This document shows positions 38,045-46,481 of a stretch of 64,000 bases of DNA, piece after piece. Below the pieces are notes generated by a model. The model had not been told where the DNA came from, did no database searches, and was given only the letters and a program-made list of their open reading frames with translations. The stretch is from assembly GCA_029251405.1 (NCBI GenBank), contig JAQXDK010000016.1, positions 62,001 through 126,000 of the forward strand, given 5' to 3'. The stretch comes from Flavobacteriales bacterium. GTDB lineage: Bacteria > Bacteroidota > Bacteroidia > Flavobacteriales_D > Parvicellaceae. Positions within the stretch are counted from its first letter, which is position 1. Every line of letters begins with the position of its first letter. The translations under genes were made by a program, and so were the position numbers.

Positions 38045-38365
38045 TTATTTCCCCATTCCTGGTAAAATATTAAAAGCAGTACTTTTCATTTCATTTTCAT
38101 TGACATGATCAGCATCTTTTATTGCTTGATTAAAACCTTCAATTAACGCATCAACTAGATTCTCTTTTTCTAAATTTTCTAAAATTTCATCTTCAATGAA
38201 TAATTCTTTAAGTTTCCTATTGCCATCTAAAACAAATCTTATTTTTCCATTTAATGAGTCTCCTTTGACATATATGTTTTCTAATCTTTTTTTTGAATCT
38301 TCAACTACACCTTGCATATCTTGTAGTTTAGACATCATGTCTTTCATATTTTGGTTTCCAAACAT
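38045..38365 (-). CDS. YbaB/EbfC nucleoid-associated protein
   Basis: A 106-residue DNA-binding protein that forms a tweezer-like dimer. The N-terminal MFGNQNMKDMMSKLQDMQG helix, the VKGDSLNGKIRFVLDGNRKLKEL strands and the C-terminal FNILPGMGK match the YbaB family. Unlike the common dnaX-ybaB-recR arrangement, here it ends a fabI-murF-small ORF-ybaB transcript. Confidence 0.9.
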   Translation of the reverse strand: MFGNQNMKDMMSKLQDMQGVVEDSKKRLENIYVKGDSLNGKIRFVLDGNRKLKELFIEDEILENLEKENLVDALIEGFNQAIKDADHVNENEMKSTAFNILPGMGK

Positions 38366-38369
38366 TAAT

Positions 38370-38513
38370 TTAATTTTTATTTAAATGATCATTTCTTTTC
38401 TTTTTTTCTTTTAAATCTTTCATATTCCAACTATATAATTTGAATCCTACATATAAACCTCCAAAAAATATAATTCCGATAAAAAAAACAATAAAAAAAT
38501 CTCCAGGCGACAT
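38370..38513 (-). CDS. Small single-pass membrane protein (47 aa)
   Basis: A short open frame that begins MSPGDFFIVFFIGIIFFGG, runs through one hydrophobic helix (residues 5-28), and ends in a basic, asparagine-rich tail containing KDLKEKKRK. It starts 1 bp after the murF stop and ends 4 bp before the ybaB ATG, with no overlap, so it fills the gap in the operon exactly. Spacing, a plausible ATG and a clear transmembrane segment make it a likely real gene. I know no function for it. Confidence 0.65.
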   Translation of the reverse strand: MSPGDFFIVFFIGIIFFGGLYVGFKLYSWNMKDLKEKKKRNDHLNKN

Positions 38514-38514
38514 A

Positions 38515-39801
38515 TTATATAATTTTATTTTGAATAACTTTTTCAAGTTGAATACCTCTAGATCCTTTCAAAAGAATGTAGTGGTCCTCCAAATGTTCTA
38601 ATTTCAAAAAATCTAAAAGTTGCGTTGTGTTGTCAAAGCATCTAAAATCATTCTTAGTTTTTTGATAACATTTACCTACTAAAAGGGTACTTATTGAAAG
38701 ACCTTTTATATAATCTACTATTAATTGGTGTTCAGCTTTCTCTTCACTTCCTAATTCCAACATGTCTCCTAAAACAATCAATTTTTTAGAGTGTTTTATG
38801 TTCTTAAAACTAATTAATGCCTCTTTTGTGCTTGTTGGGTTAGCATTGTAGCAATCTGCAATAATTTTGTTGTTATGGGTTTTAATTAATTGTGATCTGT
38901 TGTTTGAAGGTTTATAATTTGTAATGGAATTTGCAATTTTTTCGACTTCAATATCAAAAATTTCTCCAAATCGAAAAGCTGCTAATAAATTGTTGAGATT
39001 ATAACTTCCAATTAAATTGGTGCTAAACGCTATGGTTTTCGTATTGGAAATCACTTTTAATTCTAAGTAGGGGTTTTCTTTTATAATTAGTCCTGAAACA
39101 TCGGATTTTTTAGTACCATAAGTATATTTCTTGATATCTTTTGGAATATAATCTGTCAAGATTTTATCATCGTTATTAACGATAATATTTCCTTTGGTTT
39201 TAATAATATAGTTATATAATTCAAATTTTGTTTTTCTAATATTTTCAATATTGCCAAATCCTTGAAGATGCGCTTTGCCAATATTGGTGATAATTCCATA
39301 ATTCGGAAGGGTGATTTCTACTAATTCTTTAATATCACCAATTTTACTTGCTCCCATTTCAATAACGGCAATTTGGTGAGTCTTTTGGAGCTTTAGAAGT
39401 GTTAAAGGAACTCCTATGTGATTATTTAAATTTCCTTCAGTTATTAGTAAACGATACTTTGATTTTAAAACTGCACCTATAAGTTCTTTACTAGTTGTTT
39501 TTCCATTGGTTCCTGTTATTCCAATAACGGGAATGTTAAATTTCTTACGATGTAAAAGGGCTAAATCTTGCAAACATTTTAAAACATTATCAACTAGAAA
39601 TGTTTTTCCTTCAATAAAATATTTTTTTTCATCTATTACTGCAAATGATGCCCCGAGAGTTAAAGCTTTATTAGCATATAAATTACCATTAAAATTAGGT
39701 CCTTTTAAAGCAAAGAAGATGTCGTTTTTACAGATGTTTCTGGAGTCAGTTGTAATTTGTTGATTACAAGATAAAAAAGCATCGTAAATACTTGCTATCA
39801 T
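38515..39801 (-). CDS. murF: UDP-MurNAc-tripeptide:D-Ala-D-Ala ligase
   Basis: Adds D-Ala-D-Ala to UDP-MurNAc-tripeptide in peptidoglycan precursor synthesis. Mur ligase motifs are TTDSRNICKNDIFFALKGPNF in the N-terminal domain, the ATP loop GITGTNGKTTSKE, NNHIGVPLTLL, and DCYNANPTSTKEAL, which is the MurF-specific block. It has 428 residues and a C-terminal domain with VLGDMLELG. The ATG overlaps the fabI stop by one base (TAATG). Confidence 0.95.
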   Translation of the reverse strand: MIASIYDAFLSCNQQITTDSRNICKNDIFFALKGPNFNGNLYANKALTLGASFAVIDEKKYFIEGKTFLVDNVLKCLQDLALLHRKKFNIPVIGITGTNGKTTSKELIGAVLKSKYRLLITEGNLNNHIGVPLTLLKLQKTHQIAVIEMGASKIGDIKELVEITLPNYGIITNIGKAHLQGFGNIENIRKTKFELYNYIIKTKGNIIVNNDDKILTDYIPKDIKKYTYGTKKSDVSGLIIKENPYLELKVISNTKTIAFSTNLIGSYNLNNLLAAFRFGEIFDIEVEKIANSITNYKPSNNRSQLIKTHNNKIIADCYNANPTSTKEALISFKNIKHSKKLIVLGDMLELGSEEKAEHQLIVDYIKGLSISTLLVGKCYQKTKNDFRCFDNTTQLLDFLKLEHLEDHYILLKGSRGIQLEKVIQNKII

Positions 39802-40613
39802 TATTCTCCAAATCTATCCATCACTGCATTAGTAACCCCAGTTGATGAGAATCCTCCGTCATGAAAAAGATTTTGCATGGTTACATACTTAGTAAGATCG
39901 CTAAACATGGATATACAGTAATTAGCACAATCTAGAGAACTAGCATTTCCTAGTGGACTCATGTTTTCACTAAAGTCTATAAATTTATCAAATCCAGTTA
40001 CACCACTTCCTGCAGTTGTTACAGTTGGAGACTGAGATATGGTGTTTACTCTTACTTTTTTTGAAGTACCATAATGATAACCAAAGCTTCTAGTTATGGA
40101 TTCTAACAATGATTTTGCGTCAGCCATGTCATTGTAATCGGGGAAAATTCTCTGAGCAGCAATGTAGGTAAGTGCCACCACTGATCCCCACTCATTAATT
40201 GCATCCATTTCGGAGGCAACTTGTAAAACTTTATGTAAAGACATTGCAGAGACATCCAATGTTTGTTTGTACCATTCGTAGTTGAGTCCTGTATATTTTT
40301 TCTTTTTCCTTACATTAGGAGACATACCAATAGAATGTAAAACAAAATCTACTTTGCCACCCAATATTTCTTGTGACTCGCTAAATAGGTTTTTTAACTC
40401 CTCCACGTTGGTTGCATCTGCAGGTATAACTTTAGAGTTTGTTTTTTCAGCTAAATCATTAATTGCACCCATTCTCATTGCAATAGGGGCATTGGTGAGG
40501 GTAAATGTTGCACCTTCTTCGTGTGCTCTTTCTGCTACTTTCCATGCTATAGACATGTCATTTAAGGCTCCAAATATGATTCCTTTTTTTCCTTTTAGTA
40601 AATTGTGAGACAT
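39801..40613 (-). CDS. fabI: Enoyl-ACP reductase FabI
   Basis: NAD(P)H-dependent enoyl-ACP reductase of type II fatty acid synthesis. Features are the SDR cofactor motif GIIFGALNDMSIAWKVAERAHEEG and the FabI Tyr-x6-Lys pair in DYNDMADAKSLLESI. The VLHSIGMSP segment and the SPLGNASS loop near the substrate are also present. I start it at the ATG 40613 (270 residues), which directly precedes the cofactor domain; an upstream in-frame ATG at 40676 would add an unusual hydrophobic leader. A strong promoter match lies between these two positions, which also excludes the longer form. Confidence 0.92.
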   Translation of the reverse strand: MSHNLLKGKKGIIFGALNDMSIAWKVAERAHEEGATFTLTNAPIAMRMGAINDLAEKTNSKVIPADATNVEELKNLFSESQEILGGKVDFVLHSIGMSPNVRKKKKYTGLNYEWYKQTLDVSAMSLHKVLQVASEMDAINEWGSVVALTYIAAQRIFPDYNDMADAKSLLESITRSFGYHYGTSKKVRVNTISQSPTVTTAGSGVTGFDKFIDFSENMSPLGNASSLDCANYCISMFSDLTKYVTMQNLFHDGGFSSTGVTNAVMDRFGE

Positions 40614-40631
40614 ATATTTTGTTCTTTTATT

Positions 40632-40661
40632 CAAATATAGAAATATAGAAATATAGATCAA
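40632..40661 (-). promoter_or_regulatory. Promoter of the fabI-murF operon
   Basis: On the minus strand TTG (40661-40659), a 19-bp spacer, and TATATTTG (40639-40632) match the Flavobacteriia consensus TTG-N19-TAnnTTTG exactly. The -7 box ends 18 bp before the fabI ATG. The spacer consists mostly of a tandem 8-bp repeat. Confidence 0.75.
40633..40656. repeat. 8-bp tandem repeat in fabI promoter
   Basis: Three perfect copies of AAATATAG (plus strand), i.e. CTATATTT on the minus strand. They span the promoter spacer and include most of the -7 box, so slippage would insert or delete 8 bp between the -33 and -7 elements. Confidence 0.8.
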
Positions 40662-40707
40662 TAAATTTTCTTTCATTTTTGAAAATACTGTAGTTTAGTT
40701 ATATACA

Positions 40708-41541
40708 ATGTCAAAGAATTACCATCGTACATTAGGAATACCACCGACAGCTAGTAAATCCGAGGTTAAAAAAGCTTATAGAATACTCGCTAAAAAACAC
40801 CATCCTGATAAAAATAATTCTAGAAAAGCTCAACAACTTTTTATAGAAATAAATGAAGCATATGCAGTACTTTCAAAAGATGACCTTCCAATTACGAATA
40901 GACCAACAGTAAAACATGGAAAAAGTAAGGGGTCTAGCATTTCAGAAATGGAACTTGAAAAAAGAATGCAGTGGGCGAAAAAATATGCTCAATACAAAAA
41001 AATAAAAGAAGAAAAAATAAATGAAATTAGTTATTATAAAATACAAAATTCATCTGTAGGGAGAACAACTTTTTTAATAAGTATAATTAGTATCGTATTG
41101 GCTTTTTCTATTTTTTTAGATTTTAAAATTTTGCCTTTAACAGCTTTCAAAGTAGACTTAGTCACTAATTATATTGATATGGGTTCTCAAAAACTAGCTC
41201 TAAAGCTAAAAGATGAACAAGATAATGAGTTTGAATTTGGAGTTTCCTTTGATGACATCAAAAGAATAGATATAGCTTCTATTAAAGAATTTAATTGCCA
41301 GAAAAGTTTTTTATTTAGACAGAAGACCAATATGCTTCTAAAAGTAAAGGATAAAGAGATTTCAATTTTCAATCATTATTGTGTATACAAAGTATTTTAT
41401 TTTTACTTCATAATATTATTGTTACCGCTAATTACATTGATTTCTAAAGGCCCCAATACTGTCTACATTTTGTCTACCTATGTGATATCAAGTCTTTCAG
41501 TAATTGGTATGGTTTTTCTGTTTTTAACATTCCTACTATGA
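40708..41541 (+). CDS. J-domain membrane protein
   Basis: A 277-residue DnaJ-like co-chaperone. The J domain occupies residues 1-60 with the HPD motif in AKKHHPDKNNSRKAQQLF, which stimulates Hsp70 ATPase. A charged linker follows, then a hydrophobic helix at about 112-137, a soluble domain, and two further hydrophobic stretches at the C-terminus. It has no Gly/Phe or zinc-finger region, so it is not DnaJ itself but a membrane-tethered J protein. The stop overlaps the cyclophilin ATG as ATGA. Confidence 0.85.
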   Translation: MSKNYHRTLGIPPTASKSEVKKAYRILAKKHHPDKNNSRKAQQLFIEINEAYAVLSKDDLPITNRPTVKHGKSKGSSISEMELEKRMQWAKKYAQYKKIKEEKINEISYYKIQNSSVGRTTFLISIISIVLAFSIFLDFKILPLTAFKVDLVTNYIDMGSQKLALKLKDEQDNEFEFGVSFDDIKRIDIASIKEFNCQKSFLFRQKTNMLLKVKDKEISIFNHYCVYKVFYFYFIILLLPLITLISKGPNTVYILSTYVISSLSVIGMVFLFLTFLL

Positions 41542-42338
41542 GAATACGATTATTTCCGTTGTTTTTTTTATTTATAAGTTGTAACAATTCTCCTCCTAAA
41601 AAATACTATCAAAAGAATTTTACTGAATCTTCTAATAAAAAAGAGGTTGTAGTTCCTTCAAAAAAAAGAAAAAAAACAAACTATTCTAAACTAATTACTA
41701 ATCAAAATGTTAAGGAAAAATTATTCGAATTTGGTTTAAAAAACAAAGAAGATTTAATACTTATAAAAACTGTATTAGGTTCTATTAAAATTAAACTTTA
41801 CAAAGAAACACCACTACATAGAGCAAACTTTATAATGTTAGCTAAAAGAAATTTTTTTGATTCTACTATTTTTTACAGAGTAATCAGAAATTTCATGATT
41901 CAAGGTGGGAATAGTGATGATAATAATATGTTACAAAAGATGGCCAAAATAGGGATGTACAAAGTGCCGCCAGAAATTAACAAGAAATACATTCATAAAA
42001 GAGGTGCTTTAGCAATGGCAGTACAAGAACAGTACTATAAGAATCCTACAAAACAAAATTTATCGTCTAGCCCTTACAATTTTTATATTATTCAAAAAGG
42101 ACCCATTTCTGACAATTATATGGATAAAATTGAAGAAAAATATAAAATCAAAATTCCAATCAAAAACAGATCATTGTATAAAAAAATTGGTGGTAGTCCA
42201 CATTTAGACAATGAATACACAGTATTCGGTGAAGTGGTTAATGGCATGGAGGTTGTTGACAAAATAAGTAAGTTAATTACAGACGGAAAAAATAGACCTT
42301 TGACTAATTTGTATTTGTCAGTAGACGTTATTCAGTGA
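41538..42338 (+). CDS. Cyclophilin-type peptidyl-prolyl isomerase, lipoprotein
   Basis: A 266-residue predicted lipoprotein (signal PLFFLFISCNN with lipobox Cys) carrying a cyclophilin domain from about residue 70. The motif FYRVIRNFMIQGG contains the catalytic Arg, and the FYIIQKG and EYTVFGEVVNGMEVVD blocks complete the fold. An insertion between these (IEEKYKIKIPIKN) and a lysine-rich linker after the lipobox are lineage-typical. It should assist periplasmic or outer-membrane protein folding. Coupled to the J-domain gene by a 4-bp overlap. Confidence 0.9.
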   Translation: MRIRLFPLFFLFISCNNSPPKKYYQKNFTESSNKKEVVVPSKKRKKTNYSKLITNQNVKEKLFEFGLKNKEDLILIKTVLGSIKIKLYKETPLHRANFIMLAKRNFFDSTIFYRVIRNFMIQGGNSDDNNMLQKMAKIGMYKVPPEINKKYIHKRGALAMAVQEQYYKNPTKQNLSSSPYNFYIIQKGPISDNYMDKIEEKYKIKIPIKNRSLYKKIGGSPHLDNEYTVFGEVVNGMEVVDKISKLITDGKNRPLTNLYLSVDVIQ

Positions 42339-42406
42339 TTTTAATAGTTCTTAAATGTAACTTTTTTTAAAATTATTAGTAAATTATAGCAAAGAATAGC
42401 ATTTAA

Positions 42407-42907
42407 ATGAATCAAAGTACGACCTATATTGGCTTTATATCATCTATGTCTGATCATCTACAATTGCACAGAAAAGTTTATGTTTTCTTTTTAGGTTTTA
42501 TGATTTTTGGAACCCTTTCTTTTATTAACTATGAATCTACAAATCTAAAAGAAATTAACTCTGTTGATAATGATGTGGTTTTCCTTAACAAGGATTCTAA
42601 ATCCAAGTTGAAAATTGCTTATGATGATGTAAATACCAAAGAAATAGATTCTCCTTTAACTACCCATTCAAATCATTTGAAAGAAACAGAACATAAATTT
42701 GCTTTAATTGTGGGTTCTTATTTAGAAATATCTAATGCAAAAAAATTAAAAATTGAAATGAATGATAGAGGGTTTAAAGAATGTGAGGTTATTCACAATG
42801 AAAAAACTTCAAAGTTTTGGGTTACTTTAAAATTTTATAAAAATAAAAAAGATGCCGTATCTGATAGAGAAAGATATCTTTTGGATGGATGGATCAAACA
42901 AATGTAA
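42407..42907 (+). CDS. SPOR-domain inner-membrane protein
   Basis: A 166-residue protein with one transmembrane helix at about 24-44 (VYVFFLGFMIFGTLSFI), a polar linker, and a C-terminal SPOR domain of about 70 residues (HKFALIVGSYLEISNAKKLKIEM through DGWIKQ). SPOR domains bind denuded peptidoglycan glycan strands, so a role in division or envelope organisation is likely, with the domain in the periplasm. Convergent with xth, 5 bp between stops. Confidence 0.8.
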   Translation: MNQSTTYIGFISSMSDHLQLHRKVYVFFLGFMIFGTLSFINYESTNLKEINSVDNDVVFLNKDSKSKLKIAYDDVNTKEIDSPLTTHSNHLKETEHKFALIVGSYLEISNAKKLKIEMNDRGFKECEVIHNEKTSKFWVTLKFYKNKKDAVSDRERYLLDGWIKQM

Positions 42908-42912
42908 AGTTA

Positions 42913-43668
42913 TTACTTTAAAATAATTCCAACTGGGCAATGATCTGACCCCATTACATCGTTCATAATAAAACTGTCTTTTACCATGTCAATTGCATCT
43001 TGTGAAGCTAGAAAATAATCTATTCTCCAACCAACATTTTTGGATCTAGAATTAAAACGATAACTCCACCAAGAATATTTAATTTTTTCAGGATAGAAAT
43101 ATCTAAAGGTATCCGTAAAACCTGCAGAAATAAAATTATCCATTCCGTCTATTTCCTGTTGAGTGTAGCCAGATGTTTTATTATAATTAGATTTTGGATT
43201 CTTTAGGTCTATAGGTTGGTGAGCTACGTTTAAATCTCCATTTAGAAATACGGGTTTATCTTTATTTGATATATAACTTAATAATTCTTTATCCCATTTT
43301 TTTCTGTAATCCAATCTTACTAAACCTGTTCCACTGTTGGGGACATAAACAGTTATGAAATAAAAATTTTCAAATTCAGCACAGATTAGTCTTCCTTCTT
43401 GATCGTGTTCTTCAATTCCAAGACCATAGCTAACGTTTAAAGGCTTCTTTTTAGATAAAATAGCTGTACCACTATATCCTTTTTTTATAGCGCTGGATGA
43501 AAAAACATGATAACCAGTAACATCTTTTAGTGCAGTTCTAACCTGTTCGTCTTGAGCCTTTGTTTCTTGAAAACCTATAACATCTGCATTAATATGTTCA
43601 ATAATACCGGCAAGACCTTTTTTTTCAACAGCTCTTATTCCATTTAAATTCCAAGAAACTAATTTCAT
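42913..43668 (-). CDS. xth: Exodeoxyribonuclease III / AP endonuclease
   Basis: Cleaves 5' to abasic sites and removes 3' blocking groups in base excision repair. The 251-residue sequence shows the complete catalytic set: MKLVSWNLNGIRA (Asn), IGFQETKA (Glu), VYVPNSG, FLNGDLNVAH (Asp/Asn), and a C-terminal GWRIDYFLAS and MGSDHCPVGI (Asp-His). Family-typical length and start. Confidence 0.95.
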   Translation of the reverse strand: MKLVSWNLNGIRAVEKKGLAGIIEHINADVIGFQETKAQDEQVRTALKDVTGYHVFSSSAIKKGYSGTAILSKKKPLNVSYGLGIEEHDQEGRLICAEFENFYFITVYVPNSGTGLVRLDYRKKWDKELLSYISNKDKPVFLNGDLNVAHQPIDLKNPKSNYNKTSGYTQQEIDGMDNFISAGFTDTFRYFYPEKIKYSWWSYRFNSRSKNVGWRIDYFLASQDAIDMVKDSFIMNDVMGSDHCPVGIILK

Positions 43669-43721
43669 ATACTAATATTAAAAATTTTCAATATGAATGT
43701 ATTAAATCTTTTTTAATCTGA

Positions 43722-43729
43722 TATTTTTG
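43722..43729 (+). promoter_or_regulatory. -7 box before pgk
   Basis: TATTTTTG fits TAnnTTTG, 22 bp before the pgk ATG. No TTG is found at the usual upstream spacing, so the -33 element is weak or different. Confidence 0.4.
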
Positions 43730-43751
43730 TAGTTGATAAAATAAAATAACA

Positions 43752-44942
43752 ATGGATTTCAAGTCGTATAACTTTCAAAATAAAAGAGCTTTAGTTAGAG
43801 TAGATTTTAATGTTCCTTTAGATGAAAATGGTCGTGTTACTGATGATACAAGAATCAAAATGGCATTGCCAACTATCAATTGGATCATAAAAGCTGGGGG
43901 AAGTGTTGTTTTATTATCACATTTAGGCAGACCTAATGATGAACCAGATTCGAGTTATTCTTTGCGCCAAATAATCCCTTGCTTAGAAAATTCATTAAAT
44001 AAAAATATCACTTTTTGTAATGATTGTATTGATGAAAACTCTTTAATAATTACAAAAAATTTAAAACCAGGATGCATCGTGTTATTAGAAAATCTAAGGT
44101 TTTACAAAGAAGAAAAATTAGGTGATGAAGATTTTGCTAAAACATTATCAAAACATGGAGATGTTTATGTTAATGATGCTTTTGGAACTGCTCACAGAGA
44201 ACATGCTTCAACTTCGATTATAGCAAATTTTTTCCCAAATGATAAAATGTTTGGATTTTTGATTCAGAATGAAATTAAAAGTGTTGAAACAGTTCTCAAT
44301 TCTAGTAAGTATCCACTCACCGCCATTGTTGGTGGTGCAAAAGTATCATCAAAAATTACCATTATTTTAAAACTGATTGAAAAAGTAGACCATTTAATAA
44401 TTGGTGGTGGTATGGCTTACACATTTATCAAAGCTCAAAAAGGATCTATCGGTAAATCTTTAGTAGAAGAGGATTACTTAGATTTAGCAATTGAAATACT
44501 TGATAAAGCAAAAAAAAGAAATGTTCAAATTCATTTACCTTCAGATGCTTTGTGTTGTAAAGAGTTCGATAATAATTCTGTTTCAACTACTAGATCTATT
44601 TATGAAATACCAAATGATGAAATGGGGCTAGATATAGGAGAGGATTCTATAAAAAATTTCGAAGAAGTAATAAAAAAATCTTCTTTGATTTTATGGAACG
44701 GGCCAATGGGTGTTTTCGAAATGAGTAATTTTCAAAAGGGTACTCAGTCAGTAGCTAATGCAATTGTTTCAGCAACAGAAAATAATGCTTTTTCTCTCAT
44801 TGGTGGTGGTGATAGTGTTGCAGCAATAAATTTGTTTAAATTAGCTGATAAGGTAAGTCATGTTTCTACTGGCGGTGGAGCTATGTTAGAATATCTTGAA
44901 GGAAAAGAATTACCTGGAATCAAATCTATAAGAAGTCTGTAA
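43752..44942 (+). CDS. pgk: Phosphoglycerate kinase
   Basis: Transfers phosphate from 1,3-bisphosphoglycerate to ADP in glycolysis. It is 396 residues long with RALVRVDFNVPLD, LLSHLGRP, LLENLRFYKEE, DAFGTAHREHAS (substrate side) and the nucleotide site with LIIGGGMAYTF, LWNGPMGVFE and IGGGDSVAAINL. The following lipoprotein starts directly after its stop. Confidence 0.98.
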   Translation: MDFKSYNFQNKRALVRVDFNVPLDENGRVTDDTRIKMALPTINWIIKAGGSVVLLSHLGRPNDEPDSSYSLRQIIPCLENSLNKNITFCNDCIDENSLIITKNLKPGCIVLLENLRFYKEEKLGDEDFAKTLSKHGDVYVNDAFGTAHREHASTSIIANFFPNDKMFGFLIQNEIKSVETVLNSSKYPLTAIVGGAKVSSKITIILKLIEKVDHLIIGGGMAYTFIKAQKGSIGKSLVEEDYLDLAIEILDKAKKRNVQIHLPSDALCCKEFDNNSVSTTRSIYEIPNDEMGLDIGEDSIKNFEEVIKKSSLILWNGPMGVFEMSNFQKGTQSVANAIVSATENNAFSLIGGGDSVAAINLFKLADKVSHVSTGGGAMLEYLEGKELPGIKSIRSL

Positions 44943-46481
44943 ATGAAAAATATTTTTTCGTTTTTAATAATCATTTTATTTTTTGCAGGTTGTCAAGAAA
45001 AATCTGAAAAATGGATAGATAATATTATACTTTCAGAAAATGAATTATTAATGGCCGCTAGTGTTGATTTAAACACAATTATAAAAAAGTCAGACATAGA
45101 AAACAGTAATAATATAACTAACCAACAAAAATTACTTTTTAATGCTTTTAATGCTTCTTTAAAAAGTAGTTTATTGGGTTTCGATGTTGAAACTCCTCAA
45201 AAAATCTTTGTAGTTGCCAATGAAGCTAATTTAGATGGTGCTTTTTTTTGGGTGGGTGAAATAACGAGTGAATTTCTTTTTGAAAAAACATTGAAAAACC
45301 TTTTTAAAACGAAGGAATTAACCAACTCGAATTTAAATTCATTTTTCATTGATCAATACAATGCTTTGGTAACCTTCAATGAAGATTATTTTATAGTTGG
45401 AATATCTTCAGAAACAAGCTTCTTAGAATCAAAATCGAAATCCTATTTTACAAGTCCAAAAATCCCTTCAGAAAATCCATCTTTAACCAACTTCTTACTA
45501 AATAAGGACGATATTGGATTTTATGTTTCAAACGAAAGAATTAACCATTTTGAAAATAATGATAATAGTTCTACACCTAATTTTAAACCTTCTAGTTTTA
45601 GGAGCTTTGATCAATTTGGAAAAGAACTTTTAGGCAGTATTAATTTTTTAAACGGAGAAATTGTTTTTAGAATTATTTCTGACAATTCTAAAAATATAAT
45701 CTACAAAAATATAGCGGTTAATTCTAATTTTAAAAAATTCGTTTCCTTCAGCAAAAATCCAATTTCTTTTGTTTTTAGTAATTTGAATTTATCCAACTCT
45801 AAATTGTCTCAAAACATTAATTTCTTTTATGATTATTTCCCAAAAGATTTTATTGTAAATCAAATTTTCAACTCTAAAGAAGGTGTTTCTTCATTAACTG
45901 GAGAAATTTCAATTTCATTATTTAATGGTGCTAAAAATGACTTAAATTCAGAAACAGACGAATTATTAAATGATGATTATTGGGAAGATGATTTCACTGA
46001 AGAAAATTTAAAAATTGATAATTTGCCATCATTTTTAATGAGTTTGGGTGTAAAAAATAAAGAGGTTTTGATAAATTATTTGAAAATCATTAATGATGAT
46101 TTTAATTTAAACCAGATTTCATCGTTTAATAATTCCTTTGTTTTTTTACAGAATAACATTTTCCATATTTCTAATAATGAACAGGAATTAAAAGCTTTTA
46201 TTAAAATGAAAGGTTTAAATACTTCAAATAAAATTAATTTAACTTCATTCCAAAAACCATTATATGGTCATGTAGACCTAAAAGAAACTATGAAATTTCT
46301 GAATTTAAATAATGATAATTCAATGCCATTTGAAATAAACAAATTACTGAATAGTATAACCTTTTCTGGATCTAACGAAGAATTTAAATTTTCATTGCAA
46401 TATGTAGATAAAAACACAAATTCTATTAGTTCTACAATAGATTTCATATTACAGAATAAGTTCTTAGAAGCCTATTTGTAA
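44943..46481 (+). CDS. Putative lipoprotein, DUF4836-like
   Basis: A 512-residue protein with a lipoprotein signal (FLIIILFFAGCQEKS, Cys at about residue 17). The start ELLMAASVDLNTIIKKSDI followed by long stretches of Asn/Ser-rich beta sequence and paired FVVANEANLDGAFFWVGEI repeats resembles Bacteroidota DUF4836-type lipoproteins. I see no enzyme motif. The gene abuts pgk and overlaps the convergent murQ by 10 bp. Function unknown. Confidence 0.7.
   Translation: MKNIFSFLIIILFFAGCQEKSEKWIDNIILSENELLMAASVDLNTIIKKSDIENSNNITNQQKLLFNAFNASLKSSLLGFDVETPQKIFVVANEANLDGAFFWVGEITSEFLFEKTLKNLFKTKELTNSNLNSFFIDQYNALVTFNEDYFIVGISSETSFLESKSKSYFTSPKIPSENPSLTNFLLNKDDIGFYVSNERINHFENNDNSSTPNFKPSSFRSFDQFGKELLGSINFLNGEIVFRIISDNSKNIIYKNIAVNSNFKKFVSFSKNPISFVFSNLNLSNSKLSQNINFFYDYFPKDFIVNQIFNSKEGVSSLTGEISISLFNGAKNDLNSETDELLNDDYWEDDFTEENLKIDNLPSFLMSLGVKNKEVLINYLKIINDDFNLNQISSFNNSFVFLQNNIFHISNNEQELKAFIKMKGLNTSNKINLTSFQKPLYGHVDLKETMKFLNLNNDNSMPFEINKLLNSITFSGSNEEFKFSLQYVDKNTNSISSTIDFILQNKFLEAYL

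Noticed and set aside
40614-40676. Longer fabI form starting at an upstream ATG with a hydrophobic leader.
   Set aside because: The segment contains the promoter, and the extra residues are unlike FabI, which is cytosolic and starts just before its cofactor loop.
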